Positions 35,082 to 46,084 are shown, counted from the stretch's first letter. The stretch is 64,000 nt of DNA from Chionoecetes opilio (GCA_016584305.1 JACEEZ010019858.1:585001-649000), one strand, 5' to 3'. Program-made: numbers and translations. The notes: a model not told the origin generated them from the sequence alone.

Positions 35082-35328
35082 TGTCTCTCGCTCTATCTCT
35101 TCTTTTTCTTCTCTCTTTCTTTCATATCTTTTCTTTTCTTTCTTCTATATTTTGTGTTGTCTCTCATCTCTCTCTCTCTCTCGCTCTCGCTCCCCTCCTC
35201 CCCTCTTTTCTCTCTCTCTCTCTCTGTCTCTCCACCTCTCTCTCCTACTTCTTCTTTTTCTTCTCTCTCTCTCTCCTCTCTCTCTCTCCTCTTCTCTCTC
35301 TCTCTCTCCTCTCTCTTTTATTTCTCTT
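34905..35328. repeat. (CT)n-rich compound microsatellite
   Basis: CT dinucleotides with T-run interruptions. Leu/Ser/Phe-rich frames are artefacts. Confidence 0.95.
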
Positions 35329-35334
35329 GTTAGG

Positions 35335-36086
35335 AACACTTAAACAGCACGTAGGTGCAAACTTAACTTGTGCTTGCTGCATCTCCACAACGAGGAAAGC
35401 TTGTCCACAACCTGCGCCGTAAACAGCTACGCAGACGGCTTCTCATCGGGGCGGCCAGCCTGACTCCTAGGCGGCTACTCGCGAGGCAAAATCTTGAAAC
35501 ATTTGGTCTACCTTGATATGCATCTGTTTTGTTTTTTGTGTTGCTTTGGTCCAGGACTAAAGTTGCTCCAGGAGGTCTCTTGAATAATCTTGGTTGGTAC
35601 TTGAATACAATATGGCTTCCTATTCATCACAGAACTCTCCCACTTCGGATTTTAGCTCCTTCGAAATTTAAGTACCTTGGAAGATTAGGACATGAAACAA
35701 ATAAAAGGAAGTGTGTTAGGTTTTGGCAGGAGAAGCACATAATGTAAATACCCGGGTGAACATTATAGGAACATGAAATATTAGTACACTATTTCTGTGG
35801 CTTGGAGGTCTTCTCGATATTATAATAATCCATATGTTACTTGTTATGGAAAATGAGAGGCTTAAATAAGTTGAATGAAATGAGTTTGGTGATGAAGCAC
35901 ATTTGGGGAAACTGGCGTGAACATCAAAGACACGAAATAAGAGCTCGATGTTATTCTGTGTTTTGGGAGGCTCTCAGTCGACAATTAAATTATATAAAGG
36001 TGACTTTTTATGGGTGATGACGGCTTTAAGTAACGTGAATGAAGTGAGTTAGGTTCGTAAGGAGAAACAGACATTATGAACACGAT
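35335..36086. other. Stretch without recognisable gene
   Basis: No domain or repeat termini. Two loosely similar segments (TTAAATAAGTTGAATGAAATGAG near 35861 and TTTAAGTAACGTGAATGAAGTGAG near 36024) hint at an old tandem repeat. Confidence 0.4.
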
Positions 36087-36779
36087 AACTGGAACTGTCG
36101 CCGCCGTAGGCGAGTGTTCCATTTTTTTGTATTTGGTACTTTCAACCAGTAATTGAGTAAGAGGTTAAAAGTATTATTTTCCAATGTATTTAATGCGTTT
36201 AATATGATGGTTGCACTCAAATCGTCGAAATGCATCATATATTGCATTTATCACCGCCTTTATCCGTGCTTAGGTTAGGCTTCTCAGCCAAACGCCCATG
36301 TTAGGTTAGTGAACTACTGGAGGTCTGGGCGCCCACAGTTATGTCAGCTAACATAACCAATGTCCATGTATTGTATTAAATTACAGTTTTACCGTTGAAG
36401 TTTTTCGAGGAATAGGTAAATAATTCCCGTACACTGTATCGGTTATATATTTCTATGTATTTTTCGGGCGTTATGTTATCCCATAGAGTGTTTCACCGGA
36501 TAAATCTTACGTCATCCACATAATATATATCAGTACAGAACTAGTTACCATTTTCCCACCCAAAACCCTGCGTTCCCGATGTGTCCCCAGGTTGTTATGG
36601 AGGGGGATAACTGCAAAATTAGCATCTCGACGCTTTTTATGTGACCCATTAGTCTAAACACATCCATAATGCATGGAAAAGAGTATTTTTGACGTCATAC
36701 TCAATTACTGGTTGAAAGTACAAATTTACCGATTTTTCACGTCCGCGGACAGTTCCTATTTTAGGCGACAGTTCCAGTT
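36087..36779. mobile_element. Non-autonomous TIR DNA element
   Basis: Ends AACTGGAACTGTCGCC (36087-36102) and GGCGACAGTTCCAGTT (36764-36779) are exact complements. Just inside, TACTTTCAACCAGTAATTGAGTA at about 36137-36161 is matched in reverse at about 36697-36720. Total about 690 bp with no coding capacity. Superfamily not assigned and target duplication not clear. Confidence 0.8.
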
Positions 36780-36896
36780 CTTGATTTCGATATTACAGGA
36801 CCAATATTTACTTGGCATTTTTACCCGTGGTTCTGCATTTAACGATTAAAATACATCAATAGCTTGCAATGCTTAGTAAGGTTAGGTTAGTGACAA

Positions 36897-36901
<5 letters not shown>

Positions 36902-36927
<26 letters not shown>

Positions 36928-36935
36928 CTATATAT

Positions 36936-37010
<75 letters not shown>
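36902..37010. repeat. (TA)n microsatellite
   Basis: Nearly pure TA run that ends directly at the start of the plus-strand Penelope-like fragment. Confidence 0.97.
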
Positions 37011-37011
<1 letters not shown>

Positions 37012-37012
37012 G

Positions 37013-37345
37013 TCTTACTTGCCACCTAACTTCCGGAGCCCCAAAAAGTCACCTATTAGAACAACATGGCATCATCATAACAAGAAAATTTCTAGAAGGA
37101 AAATACAGAATTGGGTGACATGTGTGCAGATGTGCGGCGACTTTCCCATCCTAGAAGCGCTGTACATAAAAGAGATCAATCCCAACTTAACGTACAGGCA
37201 AACGACCTACAAGCTCTACCCACATGAAAGAACAAAAGCAAATAACAGCCTACTCACAGAAAAGCCAAGCGAAGACCAAACAACCAATCAGCGTCACCCA
37301 CTCAAGAAGACGAGAAAGCAAAAGCTATCTACCAATCACCGGTGA
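37013..37345 (+). pseudogene. Penelope-like element, C-terminal GIY-YIG-domain remnant
   Basis: In mixed frames: LLEQHGIIITRKFLEGK, then CGDFPILEALYIKEINPNLTY. It is colinear with the minus-strand copy at 31279-31625 and has the same PKKVTY...EALYIK order. The start is cut by (TA)n, so the RT domain is missing. Confidence 0.6.
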
Positions 37346-37448
37346 CGCTAATAGGCTGCGTGGCAGGCAGACCGGCTATAAATAGCGCTTCACCTCGCAT
37401 CTTAATCATGCTCACCTCAACTCCTGAGGAGGAAAACATCTTCCACAT

Positions 37449-37490
37449 GCTGCTGAAGAAGGGTTCTTAGACCCGAAATCGCGATACAGC
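37449..37490 (+). ncRNA. Hammerhead-ribozyme motif (type I-like) of the Penelope-like element
   Basis: Helix I GCTG (37449-37452) pairs with CAGC (37487-37490); core CTGAAGA (37453-37459); one extra A; helix II GGGT/ACCC closing a TTCTTAG-type loop (37461-37474); core GAAA (37475-37478); short helix III within ATCGCGAT (37478-37485); predicted cleavage after A37486. Relative to the copy at 31168-31208, helix I and the catalytic core are kept while the helix II loop differs, which suggests constraint. The extra A is a departure from the consensus. Confidence 0.6.
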
Positions 37491-37494
37491 AAAC

Positions 37495-37653
37495 ATGACA
37501 AGCTACGGCGAAGTCATAAAAGTGATTACAAAAGAGAATAAGACACTCTTAAGACAAAGAGAAATATCTTTAAGAAGATAATAAACGCTGAACTAGCTAT
37601 CACTTTTAACGAGATCTGTCTCAGAGAAAATCTCCTGCCTGTATATACTCTAC

Positions 37654-37655
<2 letters not shown>
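37495..37655 (+). pseudogene. Penelope-like element, N-terminal ORF fragment
   Basis: MTSYGEVIKVITKENKTLLRQRE, then after a one-base shift ILKKIINAELAITFNEICLREN, truncated at (TA)n. Identical in order to 31164-30846 on the other strand. A downstream-copy start following an upstream-copy end and a hammerhead motif is the expected tandem arrangement of Penelope-like elements. Confidence 0.55.
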
Positions 37656-37692
<37 letters not shown>

Positions 37693-37703
37693 TATACTGA
37701 AAT

Positions 37704-37735
<32 letters not shown>

Positions 37736-37868
37736 ATAATATATATATATATAATATATATATAATGTGTGTATATATATATATAGATATATAGATAGAT
37801 AGATAGAATAGATAGATAGTTAAAGAGAAAGATATAATATATATATATATACTATATAATATATATAC
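37656..37868. repeat. (TA)n with (GATA)n block
   Basis: TA-rich run with a short GATA repeat at about 37788-37820. Confidence 0.93.
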
Positions 37869-38039
37869 TCTACTGGGGTTCTACGGAGGAATACAGCTCG
37901 CGTTTTCGCGTTGAATAGAAAAGTGGGTGAAATAAGATGATATAGAAGAAGTAGTGAAGAAAATAAATAAAGTAGACGTAGAAAGTGAGTGGGATTGACC
38001 ACGCTGATAATTATTGAAATGTATTATTGTTTATTGCAA

Positions 38040-38560
38040 TATTCCATTATGAGCCAAGAGATAACCGGCTGGTAATGAAATCGACAAAAAATATTCCCCA
38101 AAGATAAGCCCTAAAAATAAAACCTAAACCCCTTCAAAAATTAAATAAAACTTGATTATAAACTTAAATAAAAAACAGCCCATTAAAAGTGAATACCCCA
38201 TAACGACAAGTTGTGGCACATCAGGTAAAAACAAAGAACACAAAATTCAAAAGCAATAGCTTACAATTATCTAATAGAAGAAACCATAAGAATTAGTACT
38301 ACGTACCTATAAAACCTGAATGAAAATAGAAAACGGCCCAAAAGGAATTAATACCCTATGGCAGCACGAAGGGGAACATTAACAGAACAAAAAAAAAAAA
38401 GAAATAATTGACATAGAATAAAAAACTATTATTAAAAAACCCATGAAAACCTAAATAATAAAAAAGCCCTTCAAGAATTAATACCCAGTAACAACATGTA
38501 ATGGAATATATAAAAAAACCAAAGGAACAAAAAAGTTGCCAAACATGGTGAAGAGATAAC
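38040..38560. repeat. A-rich degenerate tandem repeat
   Basis: Three loosely similar units start near 38175, 38332 and 38463, each with AAAACxGCCC...GAATTAATACCC...AACA. Spacing is about 157 and 131 bp. No gene. Confidence 0.4.
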
Positions 38561-38749
38561 TAAAGCAGATTTTTTGAATGAAATTATCTGAATTAGCAGG
38601 GGGACCAAATGTCGCTCTGTCTCTACTGAGTATTTTATAGATTTACATTTTAGTGTCTGTGAAGTGGTTTATTTTATTAACTGGTATATACAGGATTTGG
38701 AGGAGGGGCTTCTAGTATCTTTTCTGACTTAGGGAACCATGCATGTGAA

Positions 38750-41430
38750 TTTGCGTTGCCATCATGTAGGTTTTGGTATGTTTCTTCATGTGTAGTTTCA
38801 ATGGTTTCCCAGATTTGTATTGCTTTTTCGTGGAGTGATATTAACAGGCTAACTGATAGCTATTTCGTGCATATCTTGTATTTGAAGTCTCCTGTTGTCG
38901 TTAAAGAATACAAGTCTCATAGCTTTGTTCAGTACCCATTGCATGTTCATTTTTGTGCCTTTGTTGCACAGCAGAGTGGAGCTGCAGGATATTCGAATGT
39001 GGGTATGATTAGCGTCTTTACTACTGTTGTTTTAAATTTTAGATTGAGATTGTAATATTGGTATAAATTTGAGAGAGTATCTTTTGATGTGTTTATCCTG
39101 TCAGCTATATGTCCTAATATACCTGTGCATGTAATTTTAAGTCCTAGCATTATCCCTTTCTTGCTATTTTGTATAATATTCCAATTGATATGAATTTCCT
39201 TTGTTTTGTATTGTGCAATTGAAATTACCTTGAATTTATCTTCACAGGTTTCTATTTTCCACATTTTGTCGTACCTATTGATCCCATGTATTTCCCTTCC
39301 AGCTTTTATTTTCAGCATGGATTTAGATTTGCTCTCTGTGGTGATTATTTGAGTTATGTCATCTGCGTACATAATATCACTACACCCTGGTCCGGCATTT
39401 GGAAGGTCATTGGTATAAAGCATGTGCAAGGTTGGAGACAAGGCACTTCCTTGTGGTACACCGATTAATAAATTAATCTCTACTCTTTTCAGTACCGATG
39501 GTGATCTTAACCGTGGGATTTTCGATGAAGCCGCAGAGTATCTTCTCCAGCAATGAAGGTAAGTTAAATCTAGTTGTAGTATTTTAGATTTAAGTCCGTT
39601 GTACCATACTTTATCAAACGAGTTAGGCTTATCTCGTAGGACCAGAAGGCATTTTTTTTTTTTATTACTCAATGACAATGCCATTTTTTCGTATGTTATA
39701 GCAATTGCTGAACTGGTCCCTCTATTTTTCATAAAGCCAAACTATCTAACCATGATTATGTTGTTATCATTTAGGAAAATGTTTAATCTTGTGTTAATAA
39801 TCTTTTCACAAAAAAATGTCCAGGCACTTCAGGTAAGGATATCGGCCTATAGCTTATTGGATCATGCGGGGACTTGTTTCCCTTATGATTTTTTTTATGT
39901 CAGCTGTTTTAAAACTAGAAGGAAAAGGCCTGAAGAGAGACGTGCATTGTAGATATTCGTTAAGCTAGTAATAACTCTAGGTGTACAGCTTTCATAAAAC
40001 ATTTTTGATATTCTAGAATCTAGAATACCCTGGGGCTTTATTCCTAAATGTTCGTATGTCTTTTAACGTCATGTTACCTCTATTGCTCTTAAAATGTGGT
40101 TGTTATTGTTCAATCTGGATGAATCCACTGATTCGTGTGATGATGTTCTATTGCAGTTAATGTTTATGTATGTGTCAATGTGATATGAGTGAGCTGTGTC
40201 AAAAAGTCTGTTTTCCTCCTCCGCTATCATGAAAACATCTTTCCGTATTTCTTCTAATACATTGCCTTTTTCCTTGTTTGTATGGTGGTTTTGGCCGTTT
40301 TTGTCAATTAAGTAAGCTGATTGGAATATGTTCTTGCCTCTTGATTAATTAATCTTATTCCAAAACGCCTTTGTATCCTTACATACCATCACTATTTCTC
40401 CAACTTTATCCTCCCAATCCTAATTGAAAGCATCCCTACACTTTTGTCCTAGGATTTCACGTAGTCTTACACATTCTCTGTAGTGTTCTATATTCCATCC
40501 ACTTGTGATTGCTGTATTTTTCAGTGTGTTATAGTACAATTAAATTTGTTTTATTTCAGGATTGGGCTTTAACTGGGTATTTTTATAGCCTGTGTCTTCG
40601 GTATTGCCTTCTCCATTGCCTCTCTAACTGCTTTCATCCATTTGTTTGTTTCTACCTCTAGTTCACCTACCGTCATTATTGTTAATATCATCACCTGTCA
40701 TATTTATATATAAATTATTCCTGGAAATATCCTAGGTTGGTTTATACAATAAAAAACCTTTCCGAATTTGGTACGGTAATGGGTTTGGTGGAAAGTTTGA
40801 GCAAAATTGGTAAGTGTCAGAGTAAGTAATGCTACCTGCTTCTGTGTATGTATTCAGAAAATTGTGTTTATTTGCAAATATTTTGTCTGGTGTCGTGGCT
40901 GATCGATAACGTATAAAACGTTGGAAAATGAGGTCCAAGGTGTATACGTTTTCTTTGATCCATTAGTCTGCTAAACTAATATCAACAGTATTATTTTCTC
41001 TGTTACCAAAGCATCTGTGTCTGGCACTGAAATCTCCGACCATGTATGTAAGAATATTATTGTTAAATAGACGAAAGATATCTGGGAAAGGAAGATAGGG
41101 TCTCCTTGATGGTAAGTAGGTATGTTGTGGCAACTATTGGTCCAGATTTGTTTCCAGCTCCACTGCAATAACGTCTGTTATGAAGTCATATATGAGTTTG
41201 TATTGGAAATCATGTCTAATTGCTGTGGCCGATCCGTCGTTAATTGTGGCAGAACTGTTAATTTTATGTATACGGGAGCCTGGAATTCTTAATGACTCGC
41301 TGTCTTTTTTCCCGTGACTGTTTATTAATATCAAATCAGGGTTTGTGTTCATAAAGTTGGTAATTAAGCGTTCTTTATTGGTCTTTCAATTTAATACGTT
41401 ATGTTGCATTATTAGTAAGTCAGACATTGT
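38750..41430 (-). pseudogene. ORF2 (endonuclease-RT) of two-ORF LINE 'beta', copy 1
   Basis: The minus strand starts MSDLLIMQHNVLN at about 41430, followed by endonuclease blocks PDLILINSHGKKDSESLRIPG, YLPSRRPYLPFPDIF, GDFSARH and ATTPDKIFA (41.35-40.73 kb). RT follows after many lesions, with its best open part at 39732-38947: VLRDKPNSFDKVWYNGLK, GVPQGSALSPTLHMLYTNDLP, the catalytic MYADDITQI, a LGLKITCTGILGHI thumb block and FEYPAAPLCC. The ordering matches copy 2 at 47.5-50.0 kb. Jockey-superfamily by architecture; clade not resolved. Confidence 0.8.
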
Positions 41431-41434
41431 GATG

Positions 41435-41633
41435 GAGTTTCTTTTCGCGTGGATCTCAATTTTGTAAAGGTGACCTCTCATCTAACCCGCTCCTCAGCTT
41501 CTTGAACAACCCGCTATCCAAAACCCTCTAGCACTTATTTAGGTTTATTTTTTAATCCCGGGTCATATTACAAACATATTCTTCGTATGCGGGTATTGTG
41601 TAGGCCCATTATAACTTTTCGCAGTATATTCCT
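41435..41633 (-). pseudogene. LINE beta copy 1, ORF1 C-terminus
   Basis: The minus strand reads YT...EEYVCNMTRD, KINLNKC and GLFKKLRSGLDERSPLQ just before the ORF2 start. It aligns with copy 2 (YTSEKFKEEAIYNMICETKLNLQGCFKSVDAGIFRKLRSGL at 45.84-45.96 kb). The ORF1 frame is interrupted at 41634 by a TTAA-flanked element and continues at 42500. Confidence 0.65.
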
Positions 41634-41637
41634 TTAA

Positions 41638-42495
41638 AGTAATCGTCCAGACCATTTCATCATTCCTGATTTGATGTAGTTAGAGTATAGCCATTATCGA
41701 GTGTATCAACAATATGTTGTCACTTCTTGCATCCAGTCAGCCGTTTTGAATAATCCGCAATACAAAATCTGTAAATTCCCCGAGCTTCGAAAACGCTCAT
41801 GGCAACTGGCAGACGATGCGCCACGGCTCGGTGACGTAGCAAAAGGGAGGCTCCTCTTCCCGCTCTGCGGTGTGTGTGTGTAGTAGTGTTTGTGGTGTTG
41901 TGTGTAGTAGTGTTTGTGTGTGTGTGTGTAGTAGTGTTTGTGTGTGTGTGTGTGTGTAGTAGTGCTTGTGTGTGTGTAGTAGTGTTTGTGTGTGTGTAGT
42001 AGTGTTTGTGTGTGTGTGTAGAAGTGTTTGTGTGTGTAGTAGTGTTGAACCTCAGCAGGCTCCGCTAACACCTGTTCATCCTCCTCGTACTCTGGCTCAA
42101 ACATATAAGGTTGGGCTCCCATCACAATCTGGTTCGTTTTCCTCATATACGCGAGCAGCGTCATTTAGTTCGGTCTCAGATTAAGCATCGTACTCTAAAT
42201 CTATCACAGCGACAGATTCACTGTCTGACACCGAATTACAATCGCTCATCATAACATTTGCCGACAGGTCTCACAGAGGCAGACGAGTGTTGTTTACATT
42301 GGAGCGTCCCTTTTGTGACGTCATCAATAACATGCGTAGCCCTGTTGGAGGAAGAACAAATTTTTCGCGCGCTTTTTACAAAAGTCGTGTTTTTACGGAA
42401 ATAAGGCCTGGAAATCAATTATTTTTGGTGGATTAGGTGTTTTGAATGTACATTCAACATAATTAGGCAAAAAAAATTGGGTATGGACGATTACT
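41638..42495 (-). mobile_element. TTAA-flanked element (piggyBac-type) with transposase-like remnants
   Basis: Perfect 11-bp inverted ends AGTAATCGTCC and GGACGATTACT are each flanked by TTAA (41634-41637 and 42496-42499), the target duplication of piggyBac transposons. Inside, on the minus strand, an ATG near 42250 starts MMSDCNSVSDSESVAVIDLEYDA, an acidic Ser/Asp-rich N-terminus like that of piggyBac transposases. ENEPDCDG, PYMFEPEYEEDEQV, a (GT)n tract and a Cys-containing tail follow. Most of the transposase is missing. PYMFEP also occurs in P2X7-like tail proteins, so the ORF origin is open. Excision rejoins the LINE ORF1 frame. Confidence 0.75.
41869..42045. repeat. (GT)n-based 20-24-bp tandem repeat
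   Basis: GTGTGTGTGTAGTAGTGTTT-type units repeated about eight times inside the TTAA-flanked element. Confidence 0.9.
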
Positions 42496-42499
42496 TTAA

Positions 42500-43708
42500 G
42501 CAAGTCATTTGTTGTATATTTTCCCCCTGGCCACCCGGTTTCCTCGCTAGCATAGAGCTAGAGCCCAATGTCTTGGGCATCACATATATGTATTGTGATT
42601 ATGCTTCCTCTCGCTCTACCTCTAATGTCATTGCACCATCCTGAGCTGTGTCACACTCTGCTATGTCCTGTCTTTTAGTGCTTGTTTCTTTCTTTGCAGA
42701 CTGGTATAAACTGGTACTTGACATACTACAATTGTTTGCACAGTTAGGGTTTTCTGGTATTTTAATTCCAGGTAGGTTGTTTAGTTGTAGTATTTTGTTG
42801 AGCTCCTCCTCATATGTACCTGGACTCTTTATATTCTTATAGTGTGCGTGCATGATGCATGTGTCATCATCATAAATATTGTTGGTTATTGAGGTGCTAA
42901 GCTGAGCAGGGAGTTGAGAAGTTGGCCTTGCAGTCGCAGTTAATGTTGCATGATCAGTTTTTTTTCATTTCAGTTTCTGGTTTCCTTTTTTCCTTTATGA
43001 TTTATTTTAATTTTGGGCATCTTCAAGCAGGTGTGTTGTGTTCATTTGCACAGTTAATGCATTTTTGTGTTTTTTCTTTATATTGATGCCAAAGGTGGCC
43101 TTCTGTGCTGCATGCTGAGCAGATTTTATAGTCGCTATTTTGTGAGCAGTCCTTGGTCAGATAATCTTCGAGACTATATCATCTCAGGTAGCATTTGACT
43201 GGGATGAATGTTTCCTGCTTTATATCGTATGTTGGTATGCTTAGGTTAAAGGCACGAAGGTCTTTCTCTACACATCTGTTTGCAATACTAGTCTATGTAA
43301 ATGTTATCTTCGGTGTTGGAGACCTTGGAATCTTGAACACTGACTCAATGTCATTTCCGATCCATTTATTTTTTCATTATTATTTCTTCTGTTATTTCTC
43401 TGTTGTTCTTTCAAAGATTATGTCGTCTCTCTATTGATACTAATGTTCTTTTTGGCCCTCAGCTCTGGTGGAATCAAAAGAGAAACACCATTATCCTCAA
43501 GTTCTTGTTTGAGCTCGATTGCAAAGATCATGTCGGCATGGTCTTCGTTTAGGAGTAGTACTGCAAAGCCATCAGGGGTATCGAATACTTTAGTGGTTTT
43601 AACCTGGTTGCTGCATAGGACCTCTAGATACTTTAGTTTATTTGCCTTTATCTTTCGAATTAAGAGCCTTTGATTTTTACGCCTACCATATTGCATGGGG
43701 AGAGACAA
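42500..43708 (-). pseudogene. LINE beta copy 1, ORF1 (gag-like) with zinc knuckles
   Basis: The minus strand from 43708 encodes KNQRLLIRKIKANKLKYLEV, VKTTKVFDTPDGFAVLLLNE and IELKQELEDNGVSLLIPPEL, an RNA-binding ORF1-like region. A knuckle region near 43150-43030 follows: CSACSTEGHLWH and CINCANEH, with the final Cys of the first knuckle replaced by Tyr. Then YEEELNKILQLNNLPGIKIP near 42.8 kb and a continuation to the TTAA site. The 5' end is cut by the RTE insertion junction near 43687. Confidence 0.65.
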
Positions 43709-45545
43709 GGAGAGGTATGTCAGGAGTCTCGCTGAGGATGTCGAGGGTCATTTGAACGCTAATGACCTCCGACCCGCCTACCGAGCCCTGAAGAAGCTCC
43801 GTTCCAAGTCTCCTTCTCGGGCGAGTGCTATTCGAACAGCAGATGGGCGCCTCGTGTCGGACATGGATGGGCAGATGGCTCGTTGGGCTGAGTACTTTGG
43901 GCAGTTGTTCACGGTGGACCCTCCAACTGAGCAGCTTCACACCACTGGTTACGGGCAGTGGATGCCGATCCAACCATTGACGAAACCGCACCCTCTCTTG
44001 AAGAAGTCAGAGAGGCTGTAGCAAAGTTGAGGGGTGGAAAGGCAGCTGGTGTTTGTAATATCAGTGCGGAGCTCCTCAAAGCTGGGGGTGAGGCCATGAT
44101 CCGCGGGTTGCATGCTGTCCTGACTGCCGTGTGGCAATCAGGTACCATTCCTCCTGACTGGAAAAGGGGGCTGGTCGTCCCTATCTGGAAAGGGAAAGGG
44201 GACCGTCAGGACTGCAACAATTACCGTGGTATTACACTGCTCAGCGTACCAGGCAAGGTGCTTGCCCATCTATTGCTGACACGGATTCGCAGTCATCTGG
44301 TGAAGCATCAGAGACCTCAGCAGTCTGGGTTCATGCCTGGTAATTCAACAACGGACCATATCCTAGCGCTTCGTGTCCTGGTGGAACGCCGACGTGAGTT
44401 TCGACAGGGGATGCTTGCAGCCTATGTTGATCTCAAGAAGGCGTTTGACTCAGTGCATAGTGAGTCACTTTGGGATCTTCTGCGACTTCGAGGGATTCCT
44501 GCAAGGACTATTGGTTTGATAACTGGTCTGTATTCTGGGACTGAGAGTGCTGTGAAGTGTGGGGCAGGTGTATCCAGCTTCTTTCCTGTGAATACAGGAG
44601 TGAGGCAAGGGTGCATTCCTGCCCCATCACTTTTCAACGCTTGTATGGACTGGGTATTGGACAAGGTTGTAGATCAAAGTGATTGTGGAGCATCCGTCGG
44701 CAACACCAAGATCACTGATCTTGTTTTTGCCGATGATGCAGTAATCTTTGCTGAGTCGCTGGAGGTCCTGGTGATGGCTCTCGAGGCGCTGCACGAGGAG
44801 GCAAAGCCTTTGGGACTTGAGGTCTCCTGGCTCAAGACCAAGGTCCAGGTGTTTGGAGACTTACTAGATGAAGCAGTACAGTCTGTTCATGCGTGTGGCG
44901 AGGACATTGAGATCTTGGAAAGTTTTACATACCTTGGTAGTGCAGTCCATAATGACGGCGGGTCACGTCAAGAAGTCTTACGGCGGATTGGCATAGCCCA
45001 CGGTGTTATGGACTCGCTCAGCGGGAGTATTTGGCGTTGTCAGTACCTGTGCAGGAGGACAAAGATCCGGATCTTCAAGTCGCTTGTGATCCCTGTCTTA
45101 CTCTATGGTTGTGAGACATGGACACTAAATAGTGGCGTGAAGAGACGAATCAATGCCTTTGGTAATAAGTGTCTTCGCAGAATCATGGGGTATCGCTGGG
45201 ATGATTACGTGTCAAATCAGCGATTGCACCATGAGACTGAATCGAGGCTTATTACCTGCATAGTACGTCAGCGCCAACTCCGGCTATATGGGCATGTGGC
45301 ACGCTACCCTGAAACCGATCCTTCCCATCGGGTTGTATCTGTAAGAGACAATCCAGCCTGGGGGAGGCCAAAGAGGCGCCCACAAGGCTCATGGCTGGGG
45401 CAAGTTGATGTTTCTTGTCGAGAGCTGCTTGGTATGGGAAAGGAGCCTGCATGGGAACTCGCGCGTGGTGACCACCGGGAGTGGCGTCGTAGGGTGGGCG
45501 AGGCGACGCGCCCCCCGGCGTATGCCCCCAATGATTGACTGATAT
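43688..45545 (+). mobile_element. RTE-clade LINE, 5'-truncated, best-preserved copy
   Basis: Starts abruptly within the linker (DKERYVRSLAEDVEGHLNANDL) and ends at CCCCAATGATTGACTGAT. The 3' end matches fragments at 8.2-8.4 kb and 22.2 kb. No endonuclease, as expected from 5' truncation. Part of the linker is in another frame, with a frameshift at about 43940-43957; the RT is open. Confidence 0.9.
43958..45538 (+). CDS. RTE reverse transcriptase, open frame
   Basis: A 526-codon frame. Visible blocks: DETAPSLEEVREAVAKLRGGKAAG (block 0), IPPDWKRGLVVPIWKGKGDRQDCNNYRGITLL (about residues 65-97), AYVDLKKAFDSVHSESLW (about 150, first catalytic Asp), TGVRQGCIPAPSLFNACMDW (about 210), LVFADDAVIFAESLE (catalytic ADD at about 255), FTYLGSAV thumb, LLYGCETWTL (about 380) and the RTE-type C-terminus RQLRLYGHVARYP. 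Its first codon is GTG and not a real start; the protein begins upstream in the truncated part and a frameshift separates them. All catalytic residues are present. It reads PAPSLFN where the family usually has LSPxLFN. Confidence 0.9.
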   Translation: MDADPTIDETAPSLEEVREAVAKLRGGKAAGVCNISAELLKAGGEAMIRGLHAVLTAVWQSGTIPPDWKRGLVVPIWKGKGDRQDCNNYRGITLLSVPGKVLAHLLLTRIRSHLVKHQRPQQSGFMPGNSTTDHILALRVLVERRREFRQGMLAAYVDLKKAFDSVHSESLWDLLRLRGIPARTIGLITGLYSGTESAVKCGAGVSSFFPVNTGVRQGCIPAPSLFNACMDWVLDKVVDQSDCGASVGNTKITDLVFADDAVIFAESLEVLVMALEALHEEAKPLGLEVSWLKTKVQVFGDLLDEAVQSVHACGEDIEILESFTYLGSAVHNDGGSRQEVLRRIGIAHGVMDSLSGSIWRCQYLCRRTKIRIFKSLVIPVLLYGCETWTLNSGVKRRINAFGNKCLRRIMGYRWDDYVSNQRLHHETESRLITCIVRQRQLRLYGHVARYPETDPSHRVVSVRDNPAWGRPKRRPQGSWLGQVDVSCRELLGMGKEPAWELARGDHREWRRRVGEATRPPAYAPND

Positions 45546-45750
45546 TGCACAGTATACAGTAGATGAACAATCAGTGACAAAAATGGGGGAAAATAACTAA
45601 TGACACAAGTGTGCCGGTGTTTCCAACAGCGGCGGGAGAGTAGACACTGTCCGCCACCTAAAGGCGATGAAACAGCTCCGCCGCTGCCCCATGAGGGTCT
45701 TGGATACGTGGCAAGAGGGAGAGACAAGGGACTAATTTAAGACATAGAAT
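45546..45750. other. Stretch without recognisable gene
   Basis: Follows the RTE 3' end; presumably the target into which RTE inserted. No motif. Confidence 0.4.
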
Positions 45751-45754
45751 AATT

Positions 45755-46080
45755 TATACAAGCGAGGATAGAGGTTGGCCGAAAGGAGTCCTGTCTAACG
45801 ACGAAATTGACAGGGGCATAAATAATAATAAATATAAATGGACGTATACCAGCGAAAAATTCAAAGAAGAAGCCATATACAATATGATTTGTGAAACCTA
45901 ACTAAATCTCCAAGGCTGCTTTAAAAGTGTCGACGCAGGAATTTTCAGAAAACTCAGATCAGGGCTAGAACAGGCTCGCTCTCCTTTGGAACAGAGGGAT
46001 CCTAGACATAGGAAACTTAGCAACAATGAATAATATTAAAGTAATACAAAACAATATACTCAACTGGAGAACAAATATAA
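45755..46080 (+). pseudogene. LINE beta copy 2, ORF1 end and ORF2 start
   Basis: The plus strand encodes KWTYTSEKFKEEAIYNMICET, LNLQGCFKSVDAGIFRKLRS and GLEQARSPLEQRDPRHRKL, ending near 46.0 kb. About 30 bp later ORF2 begins MNNIKVIQNNILNWRTN at about 46025. The ORF2 frame is cut at about 46075 by a reverse-oriented LINE and resumes at about 47565. Confidence 0.65.
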
Positions 46081-46084
46081 TAAT

